Of a stretch of DNA of 37,816 nucleotides, positions 19,491 to 27,232 are shown one piece after another. The stretch covers positions 1-37,816 of the forward strand of contig CBDCUC010000036.1 in NCBI GenBank assembly GCA_965222485.1. The letters are read 5' to 3'. Numbering within the stretch: the stretch's first letter is position 1; every line of letters starts with the position of its first letter. The notes under the pieces were generated by a model. That model was not told the origin of the DNA, did not search any database, and was given only the letters and a program-made list of their open reading frames with translations. A program made the translations under genes and the position numbers. Origin of the DNA: CBDCUC01 sp965222485 (GTDB taxonomy: Bacteria > Pseudomonadota > Alphaproteobacteria > Rhizobiales > Hyphomicrobiaceae).

Positions 19491-20339
19491 ATGAGAAGAA
19501 CCGCACTATTGGCGCCACTGGTCTGCCTCATTCTAATCGCGCCTGATTGTGGTTCAGGGTGGATTACGAATCACTATTGGCTGGCGGCGATCGCGGGTGA
19601 CACGGAGCAGCTTCGTCACAGCCGCTCAAGGATTGAGCGACTGGTTCGCGCCTACCCCGAACATCTTTCGCAGTTTGGGGAAGGTCAGCTCATCTGGCGC
19701 GATGGCACTGCGATGGCAGTTGATGATGGAGGAGGCGCCAAGGCGCATCGCGATTGGCTTTCCGGGCCAGACATCGACGACATGATGCGGTATTCCTACG
19801 CTATTGGGCGACCTACGGGCCCACCAGAATTTGAGCATGATCCCGGGCGTGCGCGTCCTGCCGCCTTCTTTAGAAAAATGTATGGAGACTGCCGCAAGGG
19901 CGAGGTGCGTGGCCACTTGAAGGAAATCGTCTGGCTGCCGTCTAAGTCGGGTCAGCGTTTGATGGTGACGACCGTCAATGGCGTGGCCAAGCGGCTACAA
20001 AAGGTGAGCCTGGAATTGGACCGACTGCCTGCCCGTTACGATGCTTACCTCATCCCATCCGCGGGTACCTATAATTGTCGTGTGATCGCGGGCACGAAGC
20101 AGGTATCGGCGCATGGCTACGGAATCGCAATCGATTTGTCGACAAAGCACGCCCATTACTGGCGCTGGAGCAAGCCTGACCGGCAGGGCCGCTATCGCTA
20201 TGTCAACGCCATACCGTTCGAGATTGTCGACATCTTCGAAAGGCATGGCTTTATTTGGGGCGGCAAGTGGTACCACTACGATACGATGCACTTTGAATAC
20301 CGACCAGAATTGACGGGCACCGGGGCCGGGAGGCCCTAA
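19491..20339 (+). CDS. M15 family peptidase (D,D-/L,D-carboxypeptidase-like)
   Basis: The 282-residue protein has an N-terminal hydrophobic segment (LLAPLVCLILIAP) that fits a signal peptide or anchor. The zinc site is in the last third: SAHGYGIAIDLSTKHAHYW supplies His and Asp, and KWYHYDTMHFEYRPE supplies the last His. These match the M15 (VanY/DacX-like) metallopeptidases that trim peptidoglycan stem peptides or hydrolyse other D-Ala-containing peptides. The middle part (about residues 40-150) is a longer N-terminal domain with no recognised name. It lies immediately before the tRNA that marks the island end, so it belongs to the core genome. Its substrate cannot be stated. Confidence 0.85.
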   Translation: MRRTALLAPLVCLILIAPDCGSGWITNHYWLAAIAGDTEQLRHSRSRIERLVRAYPEHLSQFGEGQLIWRDGTAMAVDDGGGAKAHRDWLSGPDIDDMMRYSYAIGRPTGPPEFEHDPGRARPAAFFRKMYGDCRKGEVRGHLKEIVWLPSKSGQRLMVTTVNGVAKRLQKVSLELDRLPARYDAYLIPSAGTYNCRVIAGTKQVSAHGYGIAIDLSTKHAHYWRWSKPDRQGRYRYVNAIPFEIVDIFERHGFIWGGKWYHYDTMHFEYRPELTGTGAGRP

Positions 20340-20508
20340 CCGCATGGCAATCTACTGCCAGAAATGTTGTCATGCTAACTGGGTGTAGGCGGGAGACGAG
20401 TGGGGCAGACACGGGCCTGCTTGCGGTACCGACATCGAACTGGTATAGCCGCACTGTTGACAGGTCTTCACGACCGAGCTGCACTTCTGTGGCAGTCCCA
20501 CAAGGCGA

Positions 20509-20582
20509 TGGGGAATAGGTTAACGGTAGACCCACGGACTCTGACTCCGTTAGTCCTGGTTCGAATCCAGGTTCCCCAGCCA
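20509..20582 (+). tRNA. tRNA-Gln (anticodon CTG)
   Basis: The acceptor stem TGGGGAA pairs with TTCCCCA, the anticodon loop CTCTGAC gives anticodon CTG (codon CAG), and the T arm has CTGGTTCGAATCCAG. The CCA end is encoded (GCCA at 20579-20582). A convergent tyrosine integrase starts 65 bp downstream, so the 3' half of this tRNA is the likely attachment site (attL) of the element to its right. The tRNA itself appears intact. Confidence 0.95.
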
Positions 20583-20629
20583 ATGATTTTAAAGACCTTT
20601 CTCCCTCTTAAGCTTTGACACGAAGACTG

Positions 20630-20650
20630 GGTTGTCACCTTGGTTGTCAC
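20630..20650. repeat. Tandem GGTTGTCAC repeat at the element end
   Basis: GGTTGTCAC is present at 20630-20638 and 20642-20650, a 12-bp period, between the tRNA 3' end and the integrase stop region. Such repeats often serve as arm-type sites for a tyrosine recombinase; this is inference from position. Confidence 0.4.
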
Positions 20651-21682
20651 TTTTGTTGCTGAACCGTTCTATTTTCCAGTTTGAAAATAGCAGATTCTGC
20701 AAGTGTGCGTGTACGAGCCAGGTAGTGCTCCAGGATGCCGTGAACACCCTTTAGCGTATGGCCAGTAATTGTCGCTATTTCTTGCGGCGTTTGCACCTGC
20801 TTCCGATAGCATCGTCACTGCCGTTCCGCGCAAATCATTGAACGTCAGGTCATCAATTCCAGCAGCCAATTTGGTCTTGCGAAACGAACTGCGAAATCCA
20901 TCCGGGGTCCATGAGTGTCCACTGCGGTTGGTGAGGATCGTTACGGCATCACGACGCTTTGCGGAATCTAATTCCGTTTTCAATACCTGTGTGCATGGGA
21001 CGTAAACACGCGTGCCTGTTTTGGATTGGCGCAACGTCAACCCAGTGCCATCATAAGCCTTCCACGACAGCCGTAGTAGATCCCCCTCTCGTTGACCTGT
21101 GTGAAGGCCAACGACAAATGCGAACGCGATCTGGGGCGATGCTGCATGAAGAAATTTGGTAACATGCTCCGGCAGCCAAATCTTTTCTGACCGGTAACTT
21201 TTGTACAGCTTCCCAATGCCACGCACATGGTTATCGTTGAGCAAGCCGATATCCACACCATAGGCAACCACGATCCCAAGCATGGTGACAAAATAGTCTG
21301 CTTGCCGCAGCGATCTCAAAGCGATCTGATCGCGCTTCTGTTTGACATCTTGACGAATTCGCCGATCTTCCAGAGCTGCGAGCGGCATATCACCCCACTC
21401 ATCGGCGACTTTCGCAAGAATTTTGTCGTAGTCCATACGTGTCCGCGGCGCGCACCGAGCAAACTCTTGGCTGCGCTTATATACATTGATTAGATGGCCG
21501 AGTGTCTCGTGGCGGACCGCCAATTCCGTCCGGCAAGCCTGTTCATACGATTTTAGGAACTCAGGTGAACCAGGAGCGCCAACGATCTTCTTTCCGGTAT
21601 GGCGATGGTAGTAGTGTGTGCGTGTACTGCCGTCTTTCAAATGTTTGCGAGTTGTTTTGATATGCTTAAGCGGCGTCCGCAT
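20647..21682 (-). pseudogene. Tyrosine recombinase/integrase, one frameshift
   Basis: This phage-type integrase would insert the element into the tRNA-Gln. The ATG at 21682 lies eight bases after GGAAGG and overlaps the end of the HTH gene by 17 bp. The catalytic domain shows FVVGLHTGQREGDLLRLSW with the first Arg and FNDLRGTAVTMLSEAGA with the second. At 20790-20792 the + strand has TTT (AAA on the coding strand); removing one base restores PQEIATITGHT, KGVHGILEHYL with the nucleophile Tyr, ARTRTLAESAIFKLEN and a stop at 20647. As written, the Tyr is lost and the enzyme would be dead. The single-run change resembles those upstream and may be a sequencing error. Confidence 0.88.
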
Positions 21683-21899
21683 TTTGCTTCGCCTTCCAAT
21701 CATCATATGCCGAGTGCGAATTCGTTACGGCGATATCCGACAGCTTATCTAGCGCCTGTTCCAGTGCTTTGCGGTCATATTTGCGTGTGCCAGGCCACGG
21801 GCCGGGTACAAGTCCTTTCCTTACCCATGCGCAAAAAGTCGATTGGGATATCCCAACCAAATCTGCCGCTTCGGCAAGTGTAAGACCGCGCTTGCTCAT
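21666..21899 (-). CDS. Small HTH protein, excisionase-like
   Basis: From the ATG at 21899 this is a 77-residue protein with a MerR-like helix-turn-helix (MSKRGLTLAEAADLVGISQ and then STFCAWVRKGLVPGPWPG) and an RKYDRKALEQALDKLS helix. Such small proteins sit directly upstream of integrases of this class and act as directionality factor or repressor. It overlaps the integrase start by 17 bp, indicating a coupled pair. An in-frame GTG at 21929 is an alternative start. Confidence 0.75.
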   Translation of the reverse strand: MSKRGLTLAEAADLVGISQSTFCAWVRKGLVPGPWPGTRKYDRKALEQALDKLSDIAVTNSHSAYDDWKAKQNADAA

Positions 21900-21929
21900 C
21901 AAGTCATTTATGTCCCTACAGTCGGGCAC

Positions 21930-22477
21930 ATCGTCCTAGGGCTTCACCCTATCGTCCCAGTTGCGCGACAGTATCGACGAAGAAAAAGTCGTCGCCGATG
22001 GACACTCAACACGCCAAATTGATCGGTCGTGCCTCATGCGCCGTTTTCTAAATAATTATTTGCGGATTGCCTCAACTACCAGATGTTCCAACATGTCTTT
22101 TTGGCTTGTTGCCCGCACACCAAAGAACATACTGGCAACCAGCCTAATTCGACAATGAACCAGCACTGCAATTTACGAAGTTATCCCCAATGCGCTACGA
22201 GTTGTTCACAGGAAAACTAAATGATTTATTTGGTTCTGATCAACGTGTTGCGAAAAACGCAACAAAACTTGTTCACAGCTGAAATCTTCGGGCTGTAGGC
22301 GACTTGAATAGTTCTTGACTCAAATCTCAATCAATGGGCATCGCGTCCATGCAGTTTTGGCGGGTGTCTTAGCCCCGTAAAACTGTGCCATTGTTTACTT
22401 AGTGGCCTGGGAAAGGTGAACCGCTCCCCAAGGTTGGACCACTTGAGCGTGGAAAAGGAAATCAAGGTCACAGACAA
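21930..22477. other. Non-coding region with DnaA-box-like sites
   Basis: No convincing gene is seen. The part from about 22150 to 22330 is AT-rich and carries the DnaA-box-like sites and dyad listed separately. The short open frames here have no recognisable sequence. Confidence 0.45.
22181..22277 (+). other. Cluster of three DnaA-box-like 9-mers with a 17-bp dyad
   Basis: TTATCCCCA at 22181-22189 differs from the DnaA box TTATCCACA at one base. TTGTTCACA at 22202-22210 and 22269-22277 differs at two. All three point the same way. Between them GTTGCG (22247-22252) and CGCAAC (22258-22263) form a perfect dyad around AAAAA. The block is AT-rich, as expected for a replication origin. No initiator gene is seen beside it, so the reading is tentative. 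Confidence 0.35.
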
Positions 22478-22774
22478 ATGGATGAATTCATGCAGGAGGC
22501 ACGTACGCTCATTGCACAGCATGATCGGAAGAAACGTTGTAGGGCGCGAACGATGTCGCCAAGCTGCCCTCTGCAGGTGGCACGGTGTTTAGTTTCTACA
22601 GTCCCTAAACGTGTGCGCGTCATGGAGTCCCACCACGTGGCAACCAAAGAAGAACCACACACCCAAGATGAAATCATCGCGCCGGCGCGCGAAAAGTGCA
22701 GCGAGGTCTTTGACTGTCTTGTAGCGATGGCTATGCAAGAGACTGTTGCTCATACACCGGCTGCGGCAGCCTAG
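22478..22774 (+). CDS. Possible small protein, unknown function
   Basis: A 98-codon open frame starts at an ATG at 22478. Upstream there is only a loose purine run (AAGG at a distance of about 12). The product is charged (MDEFMQEARTLIAQHDRKKR) with an acidic, helical second half (KEEPHTQDEIIAPAREKCSE) and an Ala-rich end. No family was recognised. Codon choice is not clearly coding, so it may be chance. It lies between the DnaA-box cluster and the ACGCGT array. Confidence 0.3.
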   Translation: MDEFMQEARTLIAQHDRKKRCRARTMSPSCPLQVARCLVSTVPKRVRVMESHHVATKEEPHTQDEIIAPAREKCSEVFDCLVAMAMQETVAHTPAAAA

Positions 22775-22861
22775 CTCATACTAGAGATTGCCAACAAGCC
22801 AACCACGGAAGAAGCAGCCCCCTCAACTTCGAGGCACCCTAAGGCAACCCGATGAAGCAGT

Positions 22862-23073
22862 GACGCGTTTGGGACGCGTTTGGGACGCGTTTGGGACGCG
22901 TTGTGACGCGTTGTGACGCGTTGTGACGCGTCTCGAGCCCACCTACCGGGACCATGCGGACGCGTCAAACTGATGTCCGGAACGCGTTCCACATCTCGTC
23001 GTGACGCGTCCACCATTAGCGCTGACGCGTCCACAGACGCGTTCCAGCCGTGTGCCGCACAATGCGGACGCGT
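22862..23073. repeat. ACGCGT array: 13 copies, seven phased at 11 and 10 bp
   Basis: Within 212 bp the hexamer ACGCGT occurs thirteen times. The first seven, mostly as GACGCGTT, begin with their G at 22862, 22873, 22884, 22895 (11-bp steps, unit TTTGGGACGCG) and 22905, 22915, 22925 (10-bp steps, unit TTGTGACGCG). Six more follow at irregular spacing (22959, 22982 without the leading G, 23003, 23024, 23036, 23067), often within GGACGCGTC or GACGCGTCC. Steps near one helical turn place all sites on one face of DNA, typical of iterons or of a protein-loading array. The period is not a multiple of three, so it is not coding. Confidence 0.9.
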
Positions 23074-23174
23074 CCAAGATTACTAGTGCGCGCGTAGCAT
23101 GAAACAAAACAGGAATTAGGCGACCAGTACGCACAGGCGCGTGCGTGCGCGTCATGGGGTGGTAGTCTGTTGGA

Positions 23175-23212
23175 CAAAGTGCGCTAGTCGATTAGGTGCA
23201 GCGTGCACTTTG
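23175..23212. repeat. Inverted repeat abutting the parS-like site
   Basis: CAAAGTGC (23175-23182) and GCACTTTG (23205-23212) are perfect 8-bp arms 22 bp apart. The right arm ends exactly where the parS-like palindrome begins. Confidence 0.5.
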
Positions 23213-23233
23213 ATTGTTTCACCGTGAAACAAT
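23213..23233. other. parS-like palindrome
   Basis: Arms ATTGTTTCAC and GTGAAACAAT flank a central C. Without that C the sequence contains TGTTTCACGTGAAACA, the chromosomal parS consensus bound by ParB. The extra C makes a CC run, the same kind of one-base over-length that breaks several genes in this window, so a canonical site may be hidden. It lies 140 bp from the ACGCGT array. No parA or parB gene is in the window. Confidence 0.6.
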
Positions 23234-24000
23234 GCCAAAGACGGGTAATGTTGTGGTAAGGTTTTCGCCGAATTACGCGTGCGCGGCAGCCTGCAAGAGT
23301 AGCGCAACAACAGCGAGGGGCAAGGCCGCAAAAAGCGAGGACTTTTAAGGGTGGCCGAAGTACGCTCGCGGGGGTGGTAGTGCTGCCGCGCCGTAGCAGT
23401 GCAGCGATGGCTTGGGCCAGGGTTCAGCAAATGTCCGCTCATGCAAAGGGCGGTCTTCGACGGCGCTTGTCATGCTGCAGTGCGGTTAGACTGGGGCGGG
23501 TCGACAGGCGCGGTCTGCGCCAACGGATTTGATGTCGGCTTGAACTTTTGCAACGGAAACTGTCATCCGCTGTGACCGGTCCACCCTCAGGTGCGGAAGA
23601 AATTCCGGCGAGCAGCCACCGCCGTTTGGGGCCACTTTGAGAAACGCGGCAGATTCGGAGCGTGATGCCTATTCCGTCCGCTTCAACCGACAGCTGACAT
23701 GAACCGGACAAGATCACTTGTGGCGCGTTAGAAACCCGCCATCTGATCGCCCCGATGTACCACCGTCGAGAAGTCCACGTAGGCGATATGTCATCGATCG
23801 GCCACGGCAATAGTTGCCGAGTTGGATTTGGTTTGCCATCTCGTGGGCAAGATAAGCACCGGCGACTAGCAATTTGTGCGTTTGGCTGCCAAAATAGCAT
23901 TCGTTGTCGTAGGCTCTTTAAAGGTCGTGGTCGTGCTCCTTCAAAGTGGTGATTCGACACCTTCACTTTAGAGGTCTGGTGTCTGGCCCGGACCGCCTGC
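23234..24000. other. Long region without a supported gene
   Basis: About 770 bp with no gene I can support. The minus-strand open frame 23439-24104 is rich in Arg, Ser and Trp and looks like chance. A minus-strand patch reading CYFGSQTHKLLVAGAYLAHE (about 23850-23910) in another frame looks more protein-like but is closed by stops on both sides, so it may be decayed coding sequence. Confidence 0.4.
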
Positions 24001-24114
24001 CTAAGCCATGATTTTCCACACCCATTCAGGGTCTTCGATAGCCATGTTCTCCTCTGCACCAAATGTTGGAAGCAGCTTCGCGATATCGAAAACAACGACC
24101 ACAAAAGAACTCAT
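24001..24114 (-). CDS. 37-residue ORF coupled to the DUF4062 gene
   Basis: An ATG at 24114 overlaps the stop of the DUF4062 gene in the sequence ATGA, the usual arrangement for translational coupling. The product begins MSSFVVVVFDIAKLLPTFGA and ends PEWVWKIMA. It has a short hydrophobic start, an acidic centre and a Trp-rich end. It is too small for known domains. It may be a small partner or inhibitor of the large protein, or just the remains of a longer gene. Confidence 0.4.
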   Translation of the reverse strand: MSSFVVVVFDIAKLLPTFGAEENMAIEDPEWVWKIMA

Positions 24115-26543
24115 AACAATCCCTGCAAAACTTGATCGATGGCGGCGTCGGATAAAAAGATCTTGGAAATCGCATCATCTTTTGCCGCTTGATATTCAGC
24201 GCTAATCTCTTTCGCGCGGCATCCCGAGGAAATGAATTGCGGCGGATGAATATATTCGCATAAGGCGTAGGATTTGCAGCAAGGGTATTGATAGACTTCC
24301 AGATAGTCCGCTTGGGCTCCGCCATTTTGCAAATGAGTGGCAGGCAGAGGATGCCAGTTGCCGACGGTCCAGTTCGACAAAACATCATTCACCATTTTGG
24401 CTTCCTCCTCTTGAGCGCTCATTCTGAGGAAGGAATAGGCAAGGCGGAACGTTTGGCGGGCCGCAGCTTCTCGCGACAGTGGCAAGAAAAACTCTACGGC
24501 GTCTTCTAGGCGGCGCGACGCGATCAAACTGTGTAAGACCTCGCGACGCAGTCGATGGGAAGACGGTCCTTGCGCATGCGCTCGAAGGAAAAAGTCTCCG
24601 AGTTGGGCATGCACATCGCATCCACCGAACTGCGGATCATTCTCGGATGCGCGCGCAATTGCGTCGCGGAGAAAGCCGTTGCTTAGAAAATGCCGCTCCC
24701 CGCGCGGCTGAAGATATATTTGCAGCGTTTGAACTAGAGCAGGTACGTTTCGATCTGGGTCCAAGTCTGCTTCGCGCTCTAAGACAAGAGAGATGAGTTC
24801 GGGGGTTGAGAGGCCGCCATGCGTCGCGGTGAGAAGGCCGAGCGCGAGCGGGGCAAATCGGCGAGGGACAGGCCGCCCAGAGGCGTCGACAAAAATCGGG
24901 TTCTCACATAGCCTCGCAACGATGAAATCGAATAAGCTGTCGATTGTAGCTGGCAATTCCTCCAGGAAGCGCTCAAGACCTTCATAGCTGCCAAATGACG
25001 TAAGTTCGCTGAGTGCCGCTTGCAGATAGGCAGGCAGGCCTGCATCCTCTTTCGCCGCCAGACGTTCAAGATGCGCATCGCTCAAGCGCTTGCCATGTTT
25101 CTTCAAGAATTGCTCAATGAACCGTTTTCGTTGATCGAGTTGAAGTTGTGGAAGCGAAATTCTTGGCCCAAATATGTGGTTCGCCTGTATGTTTGAGCCG
25201 CCGTCGTATGAAACGATCGCGGCGCTTTCCCCGGCGAGCCATTCCGAACTCACAAAGTTCCTGGGATGTATGGCGTTCATATCGGCGCGCTTCTCCAAGG
25301 AATCGACGTCGTCCAGCAAAAACAACACTGGCTTGCCTTTGGTCTTGTTCGCAAGCGTGCGTTCAATCTCCTGAACCAAGCTATGTTCGACGCTGCGCGG
25401 ATGGATATTCTGCGGCGTCGAGACTCCAATCTTTCTGAGAAGGCGACGAAACAGCGACTGGTATATGGTCGACTGTTCGCTCGCGCCTACGAAATGTGAA
25501 ACGACCCGCAGATCGCTGCGGCCCTGATAGCGCCGTGCAAGATGGGCTAATAAGGCAGTGCGACCTGAACCTGGCGGGCCGGAGACACCCGCAATGCGAA
25601 TGAATCGTTTCCGCTGCTCCTCCGGCGTCATTTTCGCGCATGGTCCGTCCGCGTTTGCATTCTCCTGTTCTACGTCACGAAAGGACTCCAATGATTGCGA
25701 GACGCGGAGCGCCGCAAGTTCTTCGATTTCTTGCTGATGCTGCGGATCGGGTGAAATCGGTTCCTTCAGATCAAACTGAGACCAGACGAAGGCGTCGACT
25801 TCCTTGATTTCATCGTGCAAACCGTCAGCGATGAAGTTGCTTGCATGTTCCCAGACGCGAAAATCGTGAAGCCTGTCATCGAGGTCGTTTTGATCATCTC
25901 TCGCGGCGCTGCGCGTCCCCACTTTGTTTGACAGGATCTGTCGCAGCACTTCATAGGCCGCCGCAGAAAAGCCGCCAAGTTCCTCAAAGCGCGACATCTC
26001 TTCGTTCCACGTCGCGGTGTAGCAATGAACTCCAGGGAATGCGCTTCGAATTCGATCTTTCAAGTCGAGAAGATTCTGGTGCGCCTTCGAACCGATCGGT
26101 TCGGCGAATCCTCTAGCTTCGGCTTCGGGAACACGTCGCGACGACGCGGGTTCGCGGAACAGAAAACAAGCGGCGTTGTGCATCGAGGGATTATCAAGCA
26201 CGCCGTAGATAATCTCATCTGCAGTGATCGACGATGATTGTCCGTCGGGAACCCAACCATATCGCTCGGCCAGTAGACCAACAAAAATATCTGCCTCGTC
26301 GATGAGGTCTCGGCAGACATCAACGACTGGATCACCGTCGAGCACTCCCCAACGAAGATCGACCGCATCTATACGAACGCCGTTTGAACGGAACTCTCGG
26401 TTGAGTCGCGGAAAAACGTACCGAATGAGCTCGTCGCGCTCGCTTTGCATGTCGCGAAAGGTCGACGAGACAAACACACGAATGACGGGAAATAGGTCTT
26501 TCCGCTGTTTTCGACCGAGCAACCGCAACAATAATCTTAACAT
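24111..26543 (-). CDS. DUF4062 / P-loop NTPase NLR-like protein
   Basis: Counted from an in-frame TTG at 26597 the ORF is 828 residues; the first ATG is codon 19 (26543), and neither start has a strong ribosome site. Residue numbers here use the longer form. A DUF4062 (TIR/SEFIR-like Rossmann) domain lies at about 38-150 (RVFVSSTFRDMQSERDELIR and LRWGVLDGD). A P-loop at 340-347 (GPPGSGRT) and Walker B at 425-432 (LFLLDDVD) mark a NACHT/AAA-type switch. A winged-helix-like part follows (GLLTATHGGLSTPELISLVL), then a helical C-terminal half and a Cys-rich patch at about 771-793 (YPCCKSYALC, ISSGC). The order signal domain, STAND ATPase, helical sensor is that of NLR-like immune proteins. The upstream IS110 remnant may supply its promoter. 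Confidence 0.8.
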   Translation of the reverse strand: MLRLLLRLLGRKQRKDLFPVIRVFVSSTFRDMQSERDELIRYVFPRLNREFRSNGVRIDAVDLRWGVLDGDPVVDVCRDLIDEADIFVGLLAERYGWVPDGQSSSITADEIIYGVLDNPSMHNAACFLFREPASSRRVPEAEARGFAEPIGSKAHQNLLDLKDRIRSAFPGVHCYTATWNEEMSRFEELGGFSAAAYEVLRQILSNKVGTRSAARDDQNDLDDRLHDFRVWEHASNFIADGLHDEIKEVDAFVWSQFDLKEPISPDPQHQQEIEELAALRVSQSLESFRDVEQENANADGPCAKMTPEEQRKRFIRIAGVSGPPGSGRTALLAHLARRYQGRSDLRVVSHFVGASEQSTIYQSLFRRLLRKIGVSTPQNIHPRSVEHSLVQEIERTLANKTKGKPVLFLLDDVDSLEKRADMNAIHPRNFVSSEWLAGESAAIVSYDGGSNIQANHIFGPRISLPQLQLDQRKRFIEQFLKKHGKRLSDAHLERLAAKEDAGLPAYLQAALSELTSFGSYEGLERFLEELPATIDSLFDFIVARLCENPIFVDASGRPVPRRFAPLALGLLTATHGGLSTPELISLVLEREADLDPDRNVPALVQTLQIYLQPRGERHFLSNGFLRDAIARASENDPQFGGCDVHAQLGDFFLRAHAQGPSSHRLRREVLHSLIASRRLEDAVEFFLPLSREAAARQTFRLAYSFLRMSAQEEEAKMVNDVLSNWTVGNWHPLPATHLQNGGAQADYLEVYQYPCCKSYALCEYIHPPQFISSGCRAKEISAEYQAAKDDAISKIFLSDAAIDQVLQGLL

Positions 26544-26593
26544 AGCCAGTTCGATTCGATAGGAAGTCGTTGCTTCTTTTATGCTAAACGCCG

Positions 26594-26945
26594 TCAAACG
26601 TTCGAGCGCGCGCGCAGCATCGCCGTCATGATCTCTTTTAACATGGTATGGCCTTCAATCAATTCGAGCGCCCTGGCCTCGAACCGCCCCTTGCTGATCT
26701 TGCCCATCTTCAGCACGTAACCGCGTTGCATGCCGCGAATGCTGAGCTTGACATCAATCAGCTTCGACTGCGGGAGCTTGCGTTCAGCCAGAAACGCCCG
26801 CGTGTAACGAGCATCAAGAGACTTGGCATGGCGTCTCCAGCAGCACCAACTCAATGCCCGCCCTGCTCAGACGGTCATGCGGCCCTTGTGATGGCGGGCC
26901 TGCCTCAAGACGGATTAGCCGATCATAGTGTTGACGCTGCACCCG
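26594..26945 (-). pseudogene. IS110-family transposase remnant
   Basis: Two IS110 pieces are visible. Around 26845-26940 the minus strand reads RLIRLEAGPPSQGPHDRLSR and AGIELVLLET, which matches the end of the DEDD domain. After a frame change and an internal deletion it continues RYTRAFLAERKLPQSKLIDV, then KLSIRGMQRGYVLKMGKISK and GRFEARALELIEGHTMLKEI, the central helical region. The C-terminal transposase_20 domain is missing. Sequence ends at the start of the DUF4062 gene. It is a dead insertion sequence and probably a recombination junction. Confidence 0.75.
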
Positions 26946-27118
26946 TCCGCACCCATCTCGGCGCTGCATGTCTGTTTCCACCACAAGCGGCTATCGACTC
27001 AATAAAAGTTAGGCAATGCTAAAATTCAGCAGTGGGTCAGCAGTGAACTACAGGCGGCAACCGGGTCACTGCCGAACTAGCTCCAGCAGCGGAAAATTTG
27101 CTTGATCTCACCGCGATT

Positions 27119-27179
27119 TCAGCTTCGGCCTCAACTGCAGCCGGTTGGTTGCAATGCAGCGAAACGTCGAGGTGGGCCA
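27119..27179. repeat. Dispersed repeat, copy A
   Basis: This intergenic stretch shares 34 of 38 bases (27142-27179, beginning CGGTTGG and containing GCAGCGAAACGTCGA) with 36986-37023, plus weaker similarity to its left. It lies between the IS110 remnant and zur, in a gap without genes (26946-27232). Confidence 0.65.
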
Positions 27180-27232
27180 GAAGGCGACGTTGCTTTAACC
27201 TGCTTGGCCACTATGCCAAATGCACGAGGTTG

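Noticed and set aside
22445..22610. Frame containing CRQAALCRWHGV, like an HGGXSTG short motif
   Set aside because: It is only a short match, in a different frame from the better ORF at 22478-22774, and there is no zinc-site pair.
22771..23034. Minus-strand ORF across the ACGCGT array
   Set aside because: The DNA repeat period (10 and 11 bp) is not a multiple of three and the product is low-complexity; the array explains the sequence better.
22862..23073. CRISPR array
   Set aside because: Repeat units are only 10-11 bp and directly tandem, with no unique spacers of constant length and no cas genes.
23439..24104. 221-codon minus-strand ORF
   Set aside because: Composition is Arg/Ser/Trp-rich without a domain pattern, and no ribosome site is seen; it looks like chance openness in GC-rich DNA.
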